Of a stretch of DNA of 64,000 bases, positions 40,498-48,689 are shown piece by piece. The stretch is from assembly GCF_037081835.1 (NCBI RefSeq), contig NZ_CP146516.1:1325501-1389500 (forward strand). Reading direction: 5' to 3'. The notes beneath the pieces were generated by a model that had not been told where the DNA came from, did no database searches, and worked only from the letters and a program-made list of their open reading frames with translations. The stretch's first letter is position 1. Each line of letters starts with the position of its first letter. Both the position numbers and the translations under genes were made by a program. This DNA comes from Spirobacillus cienkowskii. GTDB taxonomy: Bacteria > Bdellovibrionota_B > Oligoflexia > Silvanigrellales > Silvanigrellaceae.

Positions 40498-40881
40498 TCA
40501 ATCCATAGGGCAGACGCGAATAATATGACCGTCTGGATCGTTAATTAGAAAAGTTCGACCAAATCCTTCTGTATAAAGTTCCTTAACTATATGAATATCA
40601 GGTTTTATCTTCCACTCATTATAGAGATTATCCACATCTTGTTCGGTAGGAAGCATTATACCAATTTCACAATAGCGAGGAGTTTGACGATCGGGCTTAT
40701 CACCACCAGTCCAGATAGCAAAAAGCGCTTCACCTGAAGTAGAAAAAGCAACATAGCGTGGGCTAATGAATACGGGATCTTTCTTAAATATTGTTTTATA
40801 AAAATATGTTGAACGTTCAATATCTGAAACATAAACCAATTGTAAATTAGGGCTAATAGGTATCGCTGTGGCGCTAGTCAT
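40498..40881 (-). CDS. VOC (glyoxalase/bleomycin-resistance) family protein
   Basis: A 127-residue protein starting at ATG 40881, selected by AGGAGGA directly upstream; a longer frame to 40959 has no ribosome site and would add a hydrophobic, unrelated stretch. VOC features: QLVYVSDIERSTYFYKTIF at the N-terminus, a central FAIWTGG, and the C-terminal TFLINDPDGHIIRVCPMD, where the last acidic and His residues would bind metal. Members act in lyase, dioxygenase or antibiotic-binding roles; no substrate can be named. It stands alone. Confidence 0.85.
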   Translation of the reverse strand: MTSATAIPISPNLQLVYVSDIERSTYFYKTIFKKDPVFISPRYVAFSTSGEALFAIWTGGDKPDRQTPRYCEIGIMLPTEQDVDNLYNEWKIKPDIHIVKELYTEGFGRTFLINDPDGHIIRVCPMD

Positions 40882-41193
40882 AAATCCTCCTTGATTTTTT
40901 AGATTGCTTACAAACAAAAAAATTTTGAATAAACAAAATATTAAAACAAAAAAAAGCAATTTTTTATTTAAATTTGAAAAATTTTAAATTTATCAAAATT
41001 CTGATCGATCTCGACAATCTATATCTGCTGGGAGGTACTATTAATTTTCTTTGAAAAATCCTACTACTACTTTTTAAGTGAACATTAAAAATAAGTCGTA
41101 AAAAATATAATCTTAAAATGAAATTTATTAAAAAATGTTAATTATTTATAAAGTTATCTTGTGATAAAAATCTGGCGGTTAGATACCACTAAA
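40882..41193. other. Intergenic region without recognised features
   Basis: A 312-bp AT-rich gap between two minus-strand genes. A GGGAGGT at about 41030-41036 is followed by no start codon on the plus strand. I see no hairpin, promoter or coding frame worth calling. Confidence 0.4.
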
Positions 41194-41928
41194 TCAAGTT
41201 TCTTCATTAAAAACAACTGGCTGAGCAAATGCATTTTGCATTCTTTCTATTAGCATTAATAAATCATCTTTAATTTTTTCGGGATTAGTTTCATTAATAG
41301 AAACGCTAACTTCAGTAGGAAGAGAAGTATAACTTATTTTAGGATAATAACATTCATGAATAGCTAAACGCAATTCATTTGTTGAATACACAAGTCTATA
41401 GTTCCAACGAGCACTTAAATTGGAATAAAAATCCTGTTTCTCTTTTAAAGATATTTCTAAAAATAAATCAGAAAACAATTTTTTTTCATAAACCAATTGT
41501 TTTTGATTTTCAATGTCAAATAAAATACAGCCCTGGATTTCTCCTGTATCCGCTGTATTTATTAGAATATTTTTAATAAAAAAGAATAATTTTTTACTGT
41601 TTTTTAATGTATATATTTTTGCATTATCTAATAATGTTAATCTTTTTACGCGGTCCTTATTTTTTTTAATTTCGTTAAAACTGACTCCTGTACTTGAGAA
41701 AGAGAATTGATGCCATTCTTTTAATACTTCAATTGAAGGCAAAGAACCATCTTCAAAGCAGACAACACTATCAACTCCACAATAAGGACATAGGGCAGTG
41801 CTTTCATCATCAATGTATTCATCGATTTCTGCTGTTTTAAAAGTTTTTAAACAATAATAACATGAGCAATTTTCAAATTTAATAAGAATATTTTTATTTT
41901 TAAAAGATAATTTTCCTTGAAAAGTCAT
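41194..41928 (-). CDS. Zinc-ribbon protein of unknown function
   Basis: A 244-residue protein. The N-terminal 60 residues form a treble-clef or ribbon: Cys21, Cys23 and Cys26 in CSCYYC, then Cys47 and Cys50 in ALCPYCGVDSVV. This resembles small bacterial proteins of the CFYC...CPYCG type. The remaining 180 residues are mixed alpha/beta, Lys- and Asn-rich, without motifs I recognise. No signal peptide is visible, so it is probably cytosolic. AAGGAG upstream supports the ATG at 41928. It is divergent from the MACPF-like gene, 353 bp apart. Function unknown. Confidence 0.7.
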   Translation of the reverse strand: MTFQGKLSFKNKNILIKFENCSCYYCLKTFKTAEIDEYIDDESTALCPYCGVDSVVCFEDGSLPSIEVLKEWHQFSFSSTGVSFNEIKKNKDRVKRLTLLDNAKIYTLKNSKKLFFFIKNILINTADTGEIQGCILFDIENQKQLVYEKKLFSDLFLEISLKEKQDFYSNLSARWNYRLVYSTNELRLAIHECYYPKISYTSLPTEVSVSINETNPEKIKDDLLMLIERMQNAFAQPVVFNEET

Positions 41929-42281
41929 AATGACAAACTCCTTAATAATGGTACTTTAAAAATATTTTTAATAACCGATACGTTAATAACAAAAATTTAG
42001 ATATTTTTTAATAGCAATAGACCAATTTGATGAAACATAAAAATTAGTTCTAGGATATGAAATAGTAAGCGAGGTGTCGGCAGAAACCATGTCTTTAAAT
42101 AATTAAAAATAATTTTGTAATCTCAATTTGGTACCTTTTTAACCTGTTCTTTTTTCTTGACTCCAGGTTATGCGTCATTTATTCTTTTGGTAGTTTTAAT
42201 TGCAAAAAATTGAAAAGTTGAGTTTTTATAATTATATTATGAAAAATATTATTTTATCAATAATAATGAAAGGAAGTTTTA
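41929..42281. other. Divergent promoter region before the MACPF-like gene
   Basis: A 353-bp gap serving two divergent genes. The only reasonable promoter-like pair is TTGACT (42157-42162), 17 bp, TATTCT (42180-42185) on the plus strand, about 95 bp before the downstream ATG. It overlaps an imperfect AACCTG...CAGGTT inverted repeat (about 42141-42169) that could bind a regulator. Confidence 0.35.
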
Positions 42282-44090
42282 ATGATTGATAGTTTGTATT
42301 TATTTATTTTTTTCAACTTATTTAATTACTCTTCGTATTTAAATAATAATCCAGTAGATCAAAAAAATTTAATTTCAATAGAAACAACACCAACAATAGA
42401 AACCCCAGAACCAATGAGCTCAACTGTTTCCGAAAATTCAACGCCAGGGAATGGAATTATTAAAGTATTTGGAATGCCAAGAGAGAACAATTGTTTTAAA
42501 AATAGCAAAGAAAAAGGAACAATCACTTTTGAAAATTTATCCGGTCAAATTAATTTTACAAGAGCTGTGAGCACAAAAGAGCTTGAATCTGTATTGAATG
42601 TGTCGGCAGGAGCCGAAGTATCTTATGGAATTTTTTCAGCAACTGCCAATGCAAATTATTTAAAAGAAGTGAGCAATTCAAGATACAGTGAAAATTTTTC
42701 ATATGTGCAAACCTTCTCTGCCAATGCTAAATATGAAATTCCTGATTTATACGGAAATGATTTACTCAACAACATTGGGCGTGGTGCTTTAGCAAATGGA
42801 AGGTTTACCGAAGTTTGTGGAGATGCATTTATCCGCAGTAGCAAAGCAGGGGCTGTTTTAATTACAACTGTTAGCATAGAATTTGGTTCCGCAAAAGATA
42901 AAACAGAATTTGATGCGCAATTTAAAGGCGGTATAAAAGGAATTGCGAGCATTACCGCGGCATTTAAAAAAACCTTAAGCACAAGTGAGATGTCTGCAAC
43001 TCTGAGCGTAAAAGCGCTGCAAAATGGTGGCGACCCCTCAAAACTTGCGCAAATTTTTGGTCAACCCATTGAAGGTTCTTTTGCTGTTAGCAAATGTGGT
43101 AAAGATGATATTCAATCTTGTAGCAAAATTATAGATGGAATTATTGAGTATGCGCAAGATGAATTTCAAAAAGGGTTAGATATCAAAAATCCAGATGCTA
43201 TTTATTATTACAACCCTGTTGCAGAAAGTTATAGCACATATGGAATTGGCTATGATTTGGTGAATCTTTCACCTCAAATAAGAGAACATATCAATTACCT
43301 AATAAAGAGAGTTCAAACAGACTTAGAAAATAAACAATATTTGTCAAAATACATTTCATATTTACGAGCTCAACCAGAAATTTTTCAAGGAATACCTGTA
43401 GATTTTATAGGTGATATAAATTTATTAATAAGCAACTATGATAAATTATTGGATTTGAATTCAAATGCTATTGCCGGTTGTTTTAATGCAAGCGTGAATG
43501 AAAAATGTCCAGAGTTTGTTCAAAATATCAAAGGAGAGCATGAAAAATTCAATCAAAAATATCTCAAAAAAGTTTATGCATTAAAAACTATTATCTTAGT
43601 AGGAATTAAGAATTTAACTACAAAATATTTATTCTTACCAATAAATATAGACAACAATGTTCCAGTTGTTGATTTAGAATTTGGAGCCAATCCTTTTGAA
43701 TTAGGTATTGCTGGTGATTATCTTATTAAAATCAATCATCACTATATGCAAGGTACTGGGGTATGTAAAGTAAACTATAATCCCTCCGTTTCTGGCATTA
43801 AGGTATGGAGTTATTTTTCAAAGTATCCTGGTTTTGAATATGAAGCTGGGCAACATGAACCAGAAATTTGGTGCGAAAACGTACTAGCAATTTATGATGA
43901 CAAACGAGATCTATTATCTGTTACGTCTAGTAGTAAAATGAAGAGAATTGGAGTTGTTCTCTTTGATGAAGTTGCAACAGCTCAAGATCCAAATCATATT
44001 CCTATTTTTAAGTTTATTGATGGAACTTCGTACAATGATACAATTACAGTTATAAAATTGGAAAATATGTTGGAGTATAATCCTATTTAA
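42282..44090 (+). CDS. Candidate secreted MACPF/CDC-like pore-forming protein
   Basis: A 602-residue protein with a hydrophobic N-terminus (about 3-18) that may be a signal peptide, then a Pro/Thr/Ser linker. Residues about 60-290 resemble a MACPF core: SYGIFSATANANYLKE, then the signature-like FTEVCGDAFIRSSKAGAVLI (Gly, aromatic, then an alpha-x-G turn), then an amphipathic stretch rich in Ala, Ser and Thr ending VKALQNGGDP. The C-terminal 200 residues are beta-rich and may bind a target. MACPF proteins punch pores in membranes; in bacteria they act as toxins or host-interaction factors. The signature is imperfect, so the call is tentative. GGAAG precedes the ATG. Confidence 0.5.
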   Translation: MIDSLYLFIFFNLFNYSSYLNNNPVDQKNLISIETTPTIETPEPMSSTVSENSTPGNGIIKVFGMPRENNCFKNSKEKGTITFENLSGQINFTRAVSTKELESVLNVSAGAEVSYGIFSATANANYLKEVSNSRYSENFSYVQTFSANAKYEIPDLYGNDLLNNIGRGALANGRFTEVCGDAFIRSSKAGAVLITTVSIEFGSAKDKTEFDAQFKGGIKGIASITAAFKKTLSTSEMSATLSVKALQNGGDPSKLAQIFGQPIEGSFAVSKCGKDDIQSCSKIIDGIIEYAQDEFQKGLDIKNPDAIYYYNPVAESYSTYGIGYDLVNLSPQIREHINYLIKRVQTDLENKQYLSKYISYLRAQPEIFQGIPVDFIGDINLLISNYDKLLDLNSNAIAGCFNASVNEKCPEFVQNIKGEHEKFNQKYLKKVYALKTIILVGIKNLTTKYLFLPINIDNNVPVVDLEFGANPFELGIAGDYLIKINHHYMQGTGVCKVNYNPSVSGIKVWSYFSKYPGFEYEAGQHEPEIWCENVLAIYDDKRDLLSVTSSSKMKRIGVVLFDEVATAQDPNHIPIFKFIDGTSYNDTITVIKLENMLEYNPI

Positions 44091-44272
44091 TTATACAATA
44101 ATTTTTTTAATTTTATCTGCATAAACTGTTTGAGCTTTGTGAATGGCTAATCGAGAATAGATTTCTAGGGATTGTCGAATTTCATCACCTGAATAAGGTT
44201 CACTAAGAGCATCATCAATGAATTGAGATTTTAATCGCCTAAAAAGAAAGGCGCGGCATCTTACTGCGAAAC
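44091..44272 (-). pseudogene. C-terminal remnant of a tyrosine recombinase
   Basis: On the minus strand the sequence encodes FIDDALSEPYSGDEIRQSLE then IYSRLAIHKAQTVYADKIKK before a stop at 44091. This matches the C-terminus of the intact recombinase at 57635-58345 (IDDALIQPYSGHETRQSLEI). Upstream similarity continues to about 44272 but with a frameshift and stops. The conserved His of the GH motif is Asp here; Tyr is kept. It is a dead fragment, abutting the stop of the MACPF-like gene, and marks the left edge of the accessory island. Confidence 0.8.
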
Positions 44273-44297
44273 ATGTAAAGTTGTCTAAAAAAAGTGG

Positions 44298-45475
44298 TTA
44301 TTTAAGCATCCAGGCATCAGCTAATTTTTCATCTGACGGCCAATCGTAATTTTTCGCGATTGAACTAATAATATCTTGGGCAAGTTCACGGCCATTATCT
44401 GAGTTAGTTATAATTACAGCTCCTTGGCCTTTAGCTGGATAAGCAACGATCCAGCCTTGATATCCAGCATTTTGTCCTAATTTTGCAATTCGAAGCTTTT
44501 CATTAGTTCCAGATATAACAAAACCAAGTCCATATTGCGTATTTTTTTGTTTGGTCAACGCTTTTTTAATATTGAGATTTGAAAATAAACTTTTTTTATT
44601 TTGATATGCTTTCATAATTTCAATTAATATTTGCGAGATATCAGCTGGAGTGCTCCATAATCCAGCTGAAGCAAACTCAGGCACGACTCTCCATGGATAA
44701 GAAAATGGTTTCCCTTCTTCATTATAAGAGTGAACAGCATTTATTGATAAATCACTATTTAAAGGAGCTTGAAAAAAACTATTCTTAAGATTTAAAGGTT
44801 TAAATATTTCTTCATTCACAACAGATTGAAAGGATTTATCTGTGACGCTTTCAATAAGCAGCTCTACTATTTGATAACCACCACCTGAATAGCTATATTT
44901 TTCAGATGTTGGCACTTCCAATTTAACAGGAAGATTATTCGCTGGACTCTGTCCATTTAATATTTCAATCAGTGTAGGAAGCTTCTCATTAGGTGAATAA
45001 CCATAAAAGCCACTTATACCAATTCCAGAAGTCATACTTAGCAAAGAAGAAAGAGTTATCTCTGGATTTTTAAACTGTACAGGTTTCTCGATTTTCCAAC
45101 CTTTTAAAGAAGAACTAACATCTTTATCTAGTTCTAATATTCCATTATCAACTAATTTAACAACCGCCAACGCTGTAACTGCTTTTGATATTGAACCAAA
45201 TTGAAAAAGAGTTTCTTCATTAATTTTAGTTTTATTATTTTCTGATATATACCCATAGGAGTATAACCAATCTATTTTATTATTTTCAATTACACTAATA
45301 CTAATTGCTGGTACTTTATAATGCTTCATTGCATTTGAAATATTTACCTCTTTATTATTAATTGGAATTTTGTTAAGAGTACTGTTTTTTTATTAGGAGA
45401 GTTTGTAAATGAAAATGAAATAAAAACAAATAGTAATAATGATATATATTTTAAATTTTTAATTAATTGAAGCAT
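44298..45475 (-). pseudogene. Serine hydrolase (beta-lactamase/DD-peptidase fold), frameshifted after the signal peptide
   Basis: Class C beta-lactamase-like hydrolase. The 343-residue downstream frame (from ATG 45329) has the SxxK motif (Ser46, Lys49 in FGSISKAVTALA), a YSGGGY motif in place of YxN, and GQNAGYQGW near the end. The real start is ATG 45475 after GGAAA, encoding MLQLIKNLKYISLLLFVFIS, a good signal peptide. Frame is lost in a T7 run (45385-45391, A7 in the gene's sense). One more base in the run restores a 392-residue secreted protein. Possible roles are peptidoglycan DD-peptidase or esterase. As in the GDSL lipase gene, the break sits in a homopolymer close to the start. Confidence 0.82.
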
Positions 45476-45634
45476 ATTTTGAGTTTCCTTTCAAAAAATT
45501 ATGAATAAAAAAATTATCATAGAATAATTTTTTTATAATTAAAGGAAAATATTAAAATAATTAATAATTTCCTATTTTTTTAAAATTTATTTATATTTTA
45601 TATGAAATTTACCCGTAAAAATTTTGGTTATGCA

Positions 45635-45674
45635 GGGGTACCGAGCCGCTGAAACGGAAAAAAGGCGGAGTAAG
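45635..45674 (+). repeat. Tn3-family-type terminal inverted repeat
   Basis: Forty bases that begin GGGGTACC and end GGAGTAAG, with an internal CGGAAAAAA. Tn3-family ends are about 38 bp, begin GGGG and end TAAG, and Tn21/Tn1721-type ends have CGGAAAA at this place. Orientation puts the transposon body to the right. The group II intron 3' end abuts it directly. No matching right end is visible in the window. Confidence 0.6.
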
Positions 45675-46085
45675 TAGACCAGGGGAATTTCACCCCCAGC
45701 CTCTTGCAGAACCGTACGTGAGCCTCTCAGCTCATACGGCTCCCATTATTCAGCTATTATAGATTATGGTTTTACAACGTGCCCAATGAATAAATAGATT
45801 CGGATACTGCTGGTGCAATCTCTTAATCATTTCACAAGACTTATTATAACTGTCTCTATTTTTCTTAAATTTCCTTTTTGCCCATTTGATGAGATGAGAA
45901 TTCACTGCTTTCGCTATGATTTGCAGTGCTTTGGAACCATAATGCGCACAATAATAATTTAACCACCCACTGATTACAGGGTTTAACTTTTCAGCAATTT
46001 CTCGAATGTCAGATTGAGTCCAGTGCTTTAATTTCCAATGACGTATTACTTCACGGATATTAAAAGCTGACTTTTTGCTGATTGC
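45675..46085 (-). mobile_element. Group II intron 3' fragment (maturase C-terminus, domains V and VI)
   Basis: On the minus strand, 46085-45750 encodes the end of an intron reverse transcriptase: FNIREVIRHWKLKHWT, then EKLNPVISGWLNYYCAHYGS, the maturase domain, ending at a stop at 45750. Downstream, 45742-45708 forms domain V: GAGCCGTAT, a short bulged stem, and ACGTACGGTTCT, the usual bacterial form. Domain VI and the 3' end follow (GGGGGTGAAATTCCCC, then CTACTTAC). Everything upstream of the maturase domain is lost; the truncation point meets a GC-rich hairpin at 46087. The fragment cannot move by itself. Confidence 0.88.
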
Positions 46086-46086
46086 G

Positions 46087-46126
46087 GGTAAGGATCTGCG
46101 CGCCTCGCGGCGCGCAGATCCTTACC
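46087..46126. repeat. GC-rich perfect hairpin, copy 1
   Basis: Two perfect 18-base arms (GGTAAGGATCTGCGCGCC and complement) around a TCGC loop. The same core, with longer 27-bp arms, recurs at 59267-59324. It lies between the intron fragment and the stop of the MORN-repeat gene, so it may act as a transcription terminator stem, but no T-tract follows. Confidence 0.85.
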
Positions 46127-46136
46127 GCTTACCTAA

Positions 46137-47291
46137 TTAACGGCAATTCACTTTCTGTAGTAAGTCGATGGACTCTTGTGAATCGTATAGCTCTCTGTAA
46201 TGTAGTTTTCTACCAGTACTAGCTTTTCCAGAAATAAGTATGCCATTTTTATAAATAAAAGTTGCACAAAATTTACCGTTTTCTAAATAAATATTAGATT
46301 CACCTTGTTTTTTTCCTTTAATATATTCTAATTCTTGTTTTAATTTTCCTGAATCATAAAATGTCTGAAATATACCACAACGCTCATCACTACAATATTG
46401 ACCTCTCTCTATTAATCTTTCATATTTGTTATAACGCTTATAATCTCCATCAATAGTCTTATTTTTAATTAGATATTCAGTCTCTAATTCACCACTATTA
46501 TAATAACATTTTTTTCTGTTATTCAAATCTGTAATACACTGTCTTAATCCATCTTCATAAAAAAGCCTTGCCATACCATACACAATGCCTTTTTTATAAA
46601 ATAATTCACTTTTAATTTTTCCATTTTGATGGTAAAAACGAGTAAAACCATCAAGAAAACCATTCTTTGAAGATGCTATTTCTGCTATAGAACCATTTTG
46701 ATATAGATTAATTATTATACCTGAAACAGGTTTTTTTGTTTTAATATCTAAAATTTTTACAATATTATCAAACCCTTTTGCTACAACATCTTTTACTAAA
46801 ACATCTTTTACTACAACATCTTTTTCATTAATATATATTTTTTCGCTTCCTTTTCTAAGATTTTCTAATTTTGGTGCGGTATGTGTTTTAAATTCTTCGT
46901 AATCTTGATTATTTATTAAATATTCAGTATTATTTTGATTAAAAAATTTATTAAAAAACTTTTCAAAAAAATTTAATTTATTAACAGTAATATAAACATA
47001 TCTATAACAAATAATTTTATCTTCACTATTGCTTTCGCAATGACTTGGTAATATTTCAATTTCTTTATGATTTTCTTTACAACCATAAGAATTGTTGCAA
47101 ACCAAATCAAATCTTTCAAATATATTTTTTAATGAATTTATTATTGCAGTATCTCGATAGCTTCCTTCCCCAATTCCGCACAATTCGTATGTATCTTCAA
47201 TTATTTTTAATACTTCCTCTTTACAAATCCATTGAGATGAATATGAATAATTATTTATAAATATTAAAATTATAAAAAAACAAAATCTCAT
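46137..47291 (-). CDS. Secreted MORN-type repeat protein (YwqK-like)
   Basis: A 384-residue protein with a signal peptide (hydrophobic 4-14, cleavage near SYSS). Residues about 195-365 hold five or six MORN_2-type units of about 23 residues with the pattern Y-x-N-G-x-x-x-x-E (for example YHQNGKIKSELFYKKGIVYG, YDSGKLKQELEYIKGKKQGE, YLENGKFC). Such proteins are annotated as YwqK-like antitoxins, but this one is exported and no toxin is adjacent. The N-terminal half has several Cys and no known domain. A three-fold 15-bp tandem repeat lies in the middle. It belongs to the accessory island. Confidence 0.75.
   Translation of the reverse strand: MRFCFFIILIFINNYSYSSQWICKEEVLKIIEDTYELCGIGEGSYRDTAIINSLKNIFERFDLVCNNSYGCKENHKEIEILPSHCESNSEDKIICYRYVYITVNKLNFFEKFFNKFFNQNNTEYLINNQDYEEFKTHTAPKLENLRKGSEKIYINEKDVVVKDVLVKDVVAKGFDNIVKILDIKTKKPVSGIIINLYQNGSIAEIASSKNGFLDGFTRFYHQNGKIKSELFYKKGIVYGMARLFYEDGLRQCITDLNNRKKCYYNSGELETEYLIKNKTIDGDYKRYNKYERLIERGQYCSDERCGIFQTFYDSGKLKQELEYIKGKKQGESNIYLENGKFCATFIYKNGILISGKASTGRKLHYRELYDSQESIDLLQKVNCR
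46783..46827 (-). repeat. Three 15-bp tandem repeats inside the MORN-type gene
   Basis: Units at 46783-46797, 46798-46812 and 46813-46827 differ at a few bases and encode KDVVV, KDVLV and KDVVA on the minus strand. The unit length keeps frame, so copy-number change would lengthen or shorten the linker by five residues without breaking the protein. Confidence 0.75.
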
Positions 47292-47451
47292 TAATAACCT
47301 CCATTAATTATGACTCTAGTTTATATTAAGGTATTTCACTTTATACCCAATCCCTTCATCAAAATTTGAGCCACCACTTTACTTTTCGTTAATCCTATTT
47401 TTTCAACTATTAACTGGCATTTTTTAATATATAATACTTTATTACCTAATA

Positions 47452-48090
47452 TTATAATTTAATTTTATTAAAAATGATTTTTTTCCATATTAAATAAAGT
47501 AAAAATATAAATATTAAAGCTGGATACAAAAGCATTGAAAAATTTGATAAACTATGATTTTTTCTAGCTTCTCTTATGAGTTCACTTCCATTTACTAATT
47601 TAAGATTCAAAGTTTTTTCTTCCACAATATTGCACATCGAATCTTGAATATCTTTTCTTTTAATGCGACTTCCTGTCACTTTTTCAGTTAGACGATTAAT
47701 TGAATAAACATATCGAACACACAAATAACTACTACCATAAATTAACTCTGTGTCATCCCATTTTACAATACTCATTTTCTCATTGTCAACATTCAATAGC
47801 TGTTTGTAAATACTCGCTGTCACAATTTCACAAAATTGTGACTTTCTATTGCAAATAATTTTAGATATTTGATCAGGTATTGCAGGTTTATCATTTTCTA
47901 GATTTTCTATAATCCAAGTTCCAGTTGCATAAACAGAACCTGAATCCCAGTAATCAAAATTTAAAATTAAATCTGGTAAAAATACAGGATATTTTTCATT
48001 AATAATAATTCCATTTATAATTGAAATTACTATTAATACTGCTAGTGAAATAAAAAATGCTAAAATTGAAAAAAAAATATTTTTTTTCAT
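47452..48090 (-). CDS. Membrane protein of unknown function
   Basis: A 212-residue protein with one hydrophobic segment near each end (about 5-30 and 187-205), so a loop of about 150 residues should face the periplasm. The loop has four or five Cys and the segment YWDSGSVYATGTWIIEN. I do not recognise the family. The terminal stretch is basic (KKIIFNKIKL), favouring a cytosolic C-terminus. It lies in the accessory island, about 160 bp upstream of the MORN-repeat gene in the same orientation. Confidence 0.6.
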   Translation of the reverse strand: MKKNIFFSILAFFISLAVLIVISIINGIIINEKYPVFLPDLILNFDYWDSGSVYATGTWIIENLENDKPAIPDQISKIICNRKSQFCEIVTASIYKQLLNVDNEKMSIVKWDDTELIYGSSYLCVRYVYSINRLTEKVTGSRIKRKDIQDSMCNIVEEKTLNLKLVNGSELIREARKNHSLSNFSMLLYPALIFIFLLYLIWKKIIFNKIKL

Positions 48091-48302
48091 ACTATTAATA
48101 CCTTTTTTCTAAATGAGTATTTTAATAAATACTAATTGCTTAAAAAATATTTTTCGACTTTTTATAGTAAATTCTTTATGAGAAAATTTTGACAACATTA
48201 TACACTAAATTTGTTGGATTTTTTTTCTTTTTTTCAAAGTATATATTAAATTAAAAGGGATTATTAAATATATAAATCAATCAATGGGTCTATTTAGCAT
48301 GT

Positions 48303-48600
48303 CGAGTAATAAGGAGAATTATTAAACTCTCCTTAGCCTCACAGAACCCGGCGTGCAGATTTCCTGCAACGGGCTCTTCAATAAATTAATTATAGCAAGA
48401 CATAATCTGCCATTTTAATAAATGGTATTTTAAGCTTTGGAAATGGGATTTGAAATATTTTAAGATATTGATTCATTCTTTCCTATTTTGACTTCTATTT
48501 GATAACGTTTTGCGCCAGTATTTTATTGCTTCAACATGAAATTTCTTGATAGATTCAGTATTACCTCCAAGCCCATAATTTTGTGAGAAGCATGCCAAAA
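48303..48600 (-). mobile_element. Second group II intron 3' fragment, frameshifted
   Basis: A different group II intron from the one at 45675. On the minus strand, 48600-48390 encodes a decayed reverse-transcriptase C-terminus: QNYGLGGNTESIKKFHVEAI, then YWRKTLSNRSQNRKE before a stop, and in another frame NQYLKIFQIPFPKLKIPF. The NYG..GN and NRSQ residues are maturase-domain hallmarks. Domain V is at 48376-48343: GAGCCCGTTGCAG, GAAA tetraloop region, CTGCACGCCGGGTTCT. Domain VI and an ACTCGAC 3' end follow near 48303. It is cut off on its upstream side close to a dispersed repeat (48644). Confidence 0.82.
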
Positions 48601-48643
48601 ACCAAGTCTACTTCATTATTTGAGAACACTCCCTAGCAGAGTA

Positions 48644-48678
48644 GGCTTTTTGAGCTGGACGCTGCAACCAAACTAGTA
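48644..48678 (-). repeat. Dispersed ~38-bp repeat, copy R1
   Basis: Read on the minus strand it contains TTGGTTGCAGCGTCCAGCTC followed by AAAAAGCC. It is the most diverged at its 5' end (ACTAGT where other copies have GACGTC). It lies between the second intron fragment and the lipoprotein gene. Confidence 0.7.
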
Positions 48679-48689
48679 ACTATTCGTTA

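Noticed and set aside
46087..46126. Hairpin as a rho-independent terminator or integron attC site
   Set aside because: No T-tract follows the stem, and the RYYYAAC/GTTRRRY boxes with unpaired bases needed for attC are absent from the perfect palindrome.
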